From a virus: DNA of 35,027 bases. Location of the stretch: the IMG/VR virus record IMGVR_UViG_3300042544_004275, positions 1 to 35,027 of that record; one strand, written 5' to 3'. Both the position numbers and the translations under genes were made by a program. Positions 31,668 to 35,027 of this stretch are shown piece after piece. The notes beneath the pieces were generated by a model that had not been told where the DNA came from, did not search any database, and saw only the letters and a list, made by a program, of their open reading frames with translations. How positions within the stretch are numbered: position 1 is the first letter of the stretch; each line of letters starts with the position of its first letter.

Positions 31668-31683
31668 CACCCGCCACGCGGGC
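31664..31683 (+). promoter_or_regulatory. Start-abutting hairpin element, copy 1
   Basis: TTGACACCCGCCACGCGGGC runs right up to the ATG at 31684 and contains a CCCGC-cac-GCGGG stem. Nearly the same element lies directly before the GTG at 32699. There is no Shine-Dalgarno sequence. TTGACA resembles a -35 box, but too little space remains for a -10 box before the start. A structured translation-control element is a possible role. Confidence 0.5.
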
Positions 31684-32406
31684 ATGAGTGAAGCCCAACG
31701 TGACGAGGTGATGCCGCATGGTGCCTGGCAGTTCGATCAGGAAGTGACCGCAGCTTTCGACGACATGCTCCAGCGGAGCATCCCGCAATACAACGCAATG
31801 CGAATGGTCACCTTCGAAGTCGGACGGCGCTTCGTGCAGCCCGGGACCACCATCATCGACATGGGATGCTCCCGCGGTCAGGCGCTCCTGCCCTTCGTTT
31901 CCAAGTTCGGGGCGGAGAACGATTACATCGGCCTGGAAATCAGCGAGCCGATGATCGAGGCGGCGCGGCAGAACTTCTCCTACCACCCTCACGGCAATCG
32001 CGTCACCGTCGCCCGTGCCGACCTGCGCCACGAGTTCCCTGGTGTGACCTCCAGCCTCGTGCTCTCGGTGCTCACCCTGCAATTCACCCCCATCGAATAC
32101 CGCCAGCAGATCGTGCGGCGGGTCTTCGAGTCGCTGGCCCCCGGCGGTGCCTTCATCCTCGTCGAAAAGGTGCTCGGGGCGACGTCCAAGCTCGATGAGG
32201 CGTTCGTAAACCTGTTCCTCCAGATCAAACGGGAGAACGGGTATTCCGAGGAGCAGATCGACCGCAAGCGGATGTCGCTGGAAGGCGTGCTGGTCCCGGT
32301 AACCGCCCGCTGGAACGAAGAGCTTCTCCATCAGGAAGGCTTCACGTCGGTCGATTGCTTCTGGCGACACCTGAACTTCGCCGGGTGGGTTGCGGTCAAG
32401 CCATGA
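31684..32406 (+). CDS. CmoA-like enzyme (carboxy-SAM synthase-like methyltransferase fold)
   Basis: 240 residues, the length of bacterial CmoA (about 247). From remembered E. coli CmoA, the matches run along the chain: RSIPQYNAM (31-39), RFVQPGTTIIDMGCSRG (49-65), SVLTLQF (128-134), LAPGGAFILVEK (151-162), KRENGYSEEQIDRKRMSLE (182-200) and HLNFAGWVAVK (229-239). R196 falls where E. coli Arg199, a carboxylate contact across the dimer, is expected. CmoA makes carboxy-SAM from SAM and prephenate. CmoB, which uses it on tRNA, is not nearby; the adjacent ParB-methyltransferase could be an alternative user. An ordinary methyltransferase remains possible. Confidence 0.65.
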   Translation: MSEAQRDEVMPHGAWQFDQEVTAAFDDMLQRSIPQYNAMRMVTFEVGRRFVQPGTTIIDMGCSRGQALLPFVSKFGAENDYIGLEISEPMIEAARQNFSYHPHGNRVTVARADLRHEFPGVTSSLVLSVLTLQFTPIEYRQQIVRRVFESLAPGGAFILVEKVLGATSKLDEAFVNLFLQIKRENGYSEEQIDRKRMSLEGVLVPVTARWNEELLHQEGFTSVDCFWRHLNFAGWVAVKP

Positions 32407-32462
32407 CGCCAACCCATCCTTGAGCTTGTCGCGGCACATGGGAAACGGCAACATGACTGCCA

Positions 32463-32654
32463 ATGACTCCCAAGTTCGGCGAAATGGCCAAGGTGCGCGT
32501 CCGTTATGAACACGGACCTCAAGAGGGCTATGTCGTGGCACTCAAGGAGCAGGACGGCAGATGGATCTACAAGATTTCCCATCAGGATCAGGACAACACG
32601 GCAGAAAGTTGGGACAACTGGGTGCCGGAAGAGTGGCTGGAAAAGGCAAAGTGA
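32463..32654 (+). CDS. Small hypothetical protein
   Basis: 63 residues (starts MTPKFGEMAKVRVRYEHGPQ). A small beta-rich domain with VRVRYEHGPQEGYVVALKEQ and IYKISHQDQDN, and a Trp-rich end (WDNWVPEEWLEK). It recalls small SH3- or Tudor-like domains, but no family is assigned. It lies alone between the CmoA-like gene and the terminase genes. Confidence 0.55.
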   Translation: MTPKFGEMAKVRVRYEHGPQEGYVVALKEQDGRWIYKISHQDQDNTAESWDNWVPEEWLEKAK

Positions 32655-32679
32655 TTCCGCTTCGGCTGCCTTCTCCCGA

Positions 32680-32698
32680 TTGACACCCGCCATGCGGC
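32680..32698 (+). promoter_or_regulatory. Start-abutting hairpin element, copy 2
   Basis: TTGACACCCGCCATGCGGC lies immediately before the GTG at 32699, with CCGC-cat-GCGG as its stem. It differs from copy 1 (31664-31683) by one substitution and one missing G. The same position relative to a start codon in both copies argues for a function in initiation or mRNA processing. Confidence 0.5.
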
Positions 32699-33295
32699 GT
32701 GGATCAGAAGGAACTTTCACCTGAAGTCGCGGGCAAGATCCTCGACGCCGACTTCCAGAACATCGTCAAGAAGGTCGCGGCGGGCAAACCGCTCACCGTG
32801 GCCGAGCGGGCGCGTATCGAATCCCGGGCGGCCGGCAGCGCGGAAACGCTCGCTTACACCAAGACGCTCGTGGAACTCGCCGCCGTGCTTGGGGTGTCCC
32901 GCCGCACGCTCTCGACCTGGCAGAAGATGGACGGTGCGCCCAAGGCACTGTCCAACGGACTCTGGCCGGTGGCCGACTGGCGGGAATTTGTTCGGCTCCG
33001 CGGGCTGAATGCCGGCCGCGTGCCGGTCGGCAATGACGAGGCGCTCAAGGCCCGCAAGCTGCTGGCTGAGGTGGAAGAGCGGGAGCTGCGCATCGCCGTC
33101 AAGAAGGGCGAATACGTCGCGCTCACCAAAGTCCGCGAGGAATGGATCGGCCTGGTCGCCCAGGCGACCTCCATCCTGCGCGCCAAGTTTGAAAACGAGC
33201 TGCCGCCCGTTCTTTCGGGTCTCGACGCCACCGGCATCCAGCGGGAATGCCGCCGCGCCATTGATGAAGTCCTGCGCTGCCTCCACGAATCATGA
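32699..33295 (+). CDS. Phage terminase small subunit-like DNA-binding protein
   Basis: 198 residues, GTG start chosen because the repeated hairpin ends there and no in-frame ATG lies nearby. Residues about 57-100 (LAAVLGVSRRTLSTWQKMDG, APKALSNGLWPVADWREFVR) form a Nu1-type winged HTH that recognises the packaging site. A charged coiled helix follows (KARKLLAEVEERELRIAVKK), then YVALTKVREEW, as in lambda Nu1-like small subunits. The stop overlaps the terminase large subunit ATG by 4 nt, the normal arrangement. Confidence 0.8.
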   Translation: MDQKELSPEVAGKILDADFQNIVKKVAAGKPLTVAERARIESRAAGSAETLAYTKTLVELAAVLGVSRRTLSTWQKMDGAPKALSNGLWPVADWREFVRLRGLNAGRVPVGNDEALKARKLLAEVEERELRIAVKKGEYVALTKVREEWIGLVAQATSILRAKFENELPPVLSGLDATGIQRECRRAIDEVLRCLHES

Positions 33296-35027
33296 ACGCA
33301 CTCAAGGAAATCTGGCGTGAGGCATGGCAACCGCCCGACCGCCGCCCTGCCTGGCAATGGTGTGAGGATCACATCGAGGGCATCCCGTATTCTCCCAACC
33401 CGGGACGCTTCCGCTCGGAAAACTCGCCGTGGATCCGCGAGGTGATGGAGGCGCTGGTCGATCCACGCATCCGGCTCGTCTCGATCATCGCATCGGTGCA
33501 GTCATCGAAGACCACCGCGCCGGAACTCACGCTCTGCTACATCATTTCCAACCTGCCCGGGCCGGCCCTGTGGCTCGACCAGACCGACGAGGACGCCCGC
33601 GATTATTCCGAGTCGCGCCTGCAGAAGCTCTTCGACCAATGCGAACCGGTCGCCCGTCTCATGCCAACCGGTGTTCACCGCCACAAGCGCAAGAACAACG
33701 CCATCCAGTTCAACAACGGCATGACGCTCTGGATTCTCGGGGCACACAACAAGACCAACCTGCAACGCCGCTCGATCCGCTGGCTGATCGGTGACGAGAC
33801 ATGGCGCTGGCCGCTCGGGCACATGGCGGAGGCCGAGGCACGCGTCACCGCGTTCGGTTGGCTCGGCAAGTGCATTTTCATGAGCCAGGGCGGCGAGGAG
33901 GATGACGATACCCACCGCAAGTTCGAGACGACCGACCAACGGGAATGGACGTTTGCATGCCCGGAATGCGGCCACCGCCAGCCGTTCAAGTGGGAATGCG
34001 TCGAATGGAGCAAGTCGGCCCGCGACGAAACCGGCGAGTGGGATTTCGATGAAGTGCGTCGCACCACCGCGATGCGCTGCGAGTCGTGCAACCACTACTT
34101 CAACGACAGCGACCGCACCCGGCGCGAACTCAACGCCACCGGCCAGTTCATCAAGAAGAACCCGAAGGCATCGGCGGAGAACGTCGGCTTTCACTGGAAT
34201 GCCCTGTGCGCGATGAGCTGGGGGCAACTCGCCGAACTCTACCTGCGGGCCAAGGCGGCAGCGAGGAAGGGCGACGTGAGTTTGCTGCAACAGTTCTATC
34301 AGAAGCGGCTCGGCCTGCCGTGGCGCGAATACGTCGAAGATTACAAGCTGGAGATCGTGAAATCCGGCTACAAGCGAGGCGAGACATGGGAAGAAGAGGG
34401 CGCGATTGACCCGAAGACCGGCAAGATCCTCGCCGCACCGCTGCCCGAGCGCACCGGACTGATCCCGCTGCGTTTCATCACGGTGGACTGCCAGATGGAT
34501 CACCTGTTCGTCGTGGTCCGCTCGTGGTCGGCGGAGGGATCGAGCCGCCTCATGTGGAACGAGCGCATCCTCACGTTCACCGACATCGACGTGCTCCAGG
34601 AACGCTTCGGCGTGCATTCGAGCCTCGTATTTCTCGACGCCGGCTATGCGACCTATGACGTGTATCGCGAGTGCGCCAAGCGCGGCTGGGTGGCGCTCAT
34701 CGGCGACCGCCGCCCGGTCTATGCCCACAAGGGCCGCGACGGCAAGACGGTGCAACGGTTCTACTCGCCCCGGCGCAAGGTGGTGCTCTCGCATCGCCAG
34801 CACTGCCACGTCCATTACTGGAGCAACCTCAACATCAAGGACACGCTGGCCCGACTGCGGCGCAATCAGGACCCGGCCCAGGGCCCGACATGGGAAGTCC
34901 CCGACGACATCGACGATGACTATCTCGCCCAACTCGAAAGCGAGCAGCGCGTGAAGGAAAAAGGTCAGTGGATGTGGAAGCAGATCGGCTCACGACCGAA
35001 CCACTACTTCGATGCGGAGTCCATGCA
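33292..35027 (+). CDS. Phage terminase large subunit, GpA family (3' end outside window)
   Basis: At least 578 residues, open to the right edge. An adapted Walker A VQSSKTT (69-75) and Walker B LIGDETW (165-171) form the packaging ATPase. Two cysteine pairs follow (CPECGHR, MRCESCNHYF), and the nuclease domain begins near FITVDCQMDH with VFLDAGYATYDVY further on. This is the lambda GpA-type terminase that cuts concatemers and pumps DNA into procapsids. Portal and head genes should follow to the right. Confidence 0.92.
   Translation, partial: MNALKEIWREAWQPPDRRPAWQWCEDHIEGIPYSPNPGRFRSENSPWIREVMEALVDPRIRLVSIIASVQSSKTTAPELTLCYIISNLPGPALWLDQTDEDARDYSESRLQKLFDQCEPVARLMPTGVHRHKRKNNAIQFNNGMTLWILGAHNKTNLQRRSIRWLIGDETWRWPLGHMAEAEARVTAFGWLGKCIFMSQGGEEDDDTHRKFETTDQREWTFACPECGHRQPFKWECVEWSKSARDETGEWDFDEVRRTTAMRCESCNHYFNDSDRTRRELNATGQFIKKNPKASAENVGFHWNALCAMSWGQLAELYLRAKAAARKGDVSLLQQFYQKRLGLPWREYVEDYKLEIVKSGYKRGETWEEEGAIDPKTGKILAAPLPERTGLIPLRFITVDCQMDHLFVVVRSWSAEGSSRLMWNERILTFTDIDVLQERFGVHSSLVFLDAGYATYDVYRECAKRGWVALIGDRRPVYAHKGRDGKTVQRFYSPRRKVVLSHRQHCHVHYWSNLNIKDTLARLRRNQDPAQGPTWEVPDDIDDDYLAQLESEQRVKEKGQWMWKQIGSRPNHYFDAESM

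Noticed and set aside
31495-32541. 348-residue minus-strand open frame
   Set aside because: It lies opposite the HAD and CmoA-like genes and has no recognisable motif.
33502-34932. 476-residue minus-strand open frame opposite the terminase
   Set aside because: It is a GC-rich antisense shadow of the clearly recognisable terminase large subunit, with no domain of its own.
1-35027. CRISPR array, insertion sequence or integrase
   Set aside because: No regularly spaced repeats, transposase motifs or integrase catalytic pattern were found on either strand.

Overview
The window (35,027 bases, GC-rich) holds two divergent blocks around a control region at about 14.08-14.22 kb. To the left, on the minus strand, a tightly packed operon of eight genes reads out through the left edge. 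To the right, on the plus strand, lie the replication, recombination, accessory, DNA-modification-like and packaging genes of a tailed phage or prophage; the terminase large subunit runs off the right edge. No integrase, capsid or lysis gene is in view, so prophage, phage-plasmid and free phage cannot be told apart. Gene families, GC content and CA-rich, Shine-Dalgarno-poor leaders (accaccATG) would fit a Verrucomicrobiota-type host, but that is only a guess.

Left block (1-14,081, minus strand). In transcription order: a ribbon-helix-helix-like protein with a possible degenerate nuclease domain; a DUF6932-like nucleotidyltransferase-fold protein; a 355-residue protein with a C-terminal OB-fold-like domain; a protein with a RadC-type N-terminal domain but no RadC catalytic domain; a small BrxF-like protein; a PglX-like adenine-N6 methyltransferase of 1371 residues; an OLD-family ATPase-TOPRIM nuclease; and a large BrxC/PglY-like P-loop ATPase, cut by the left edge. 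Most junctions overlap by 4 nt or are a few nt apart. I read this as a BREX-like (closest to type 3) anti-phage system with several unusual additions. Hallmark PglZ and helicase genes are not visible and would have to lie left of position 1.

Right block. 14.2-20.8 kb is a phage recombination and replication module: RHH protein, Sak4-like annealing ATPase, DUF2800 Cas4/RecB-like nuclease, DUF669 SSB-like protein, SF2 helicase and a primase-helicase fusion. An AT-rich, repeat-rich 225-bp gap follows and is a candidate origin. 21.0-23.7 kb carries regulators, small proteins, an initiator-like tRNA and a small PD-(D/E)xK-like nuclease. 23.66-25.04 kb is a minus-strand island of three genes including an amidoligase. 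25.2-29.1 kb holds many small accessory genes, two of them preceded by the same 59-nt bipartite repeat. 29.05-32.41 kb encodes a ParB-like protein, a ParB-methyltransferase fusion, a HAD-like protein and a CmoA-like (carboxy-SAM synthase-like) enzyme, together suggesting an unusual nucleic-acid modification module. 32.7-35.03 kb is the terminase pair.

No stretch longer than 300 bases lacks a gene. The largest gaps (20,798-21,022; 25,044-25,241; 14,082-14,222; 23,225-23,350) are described individually.
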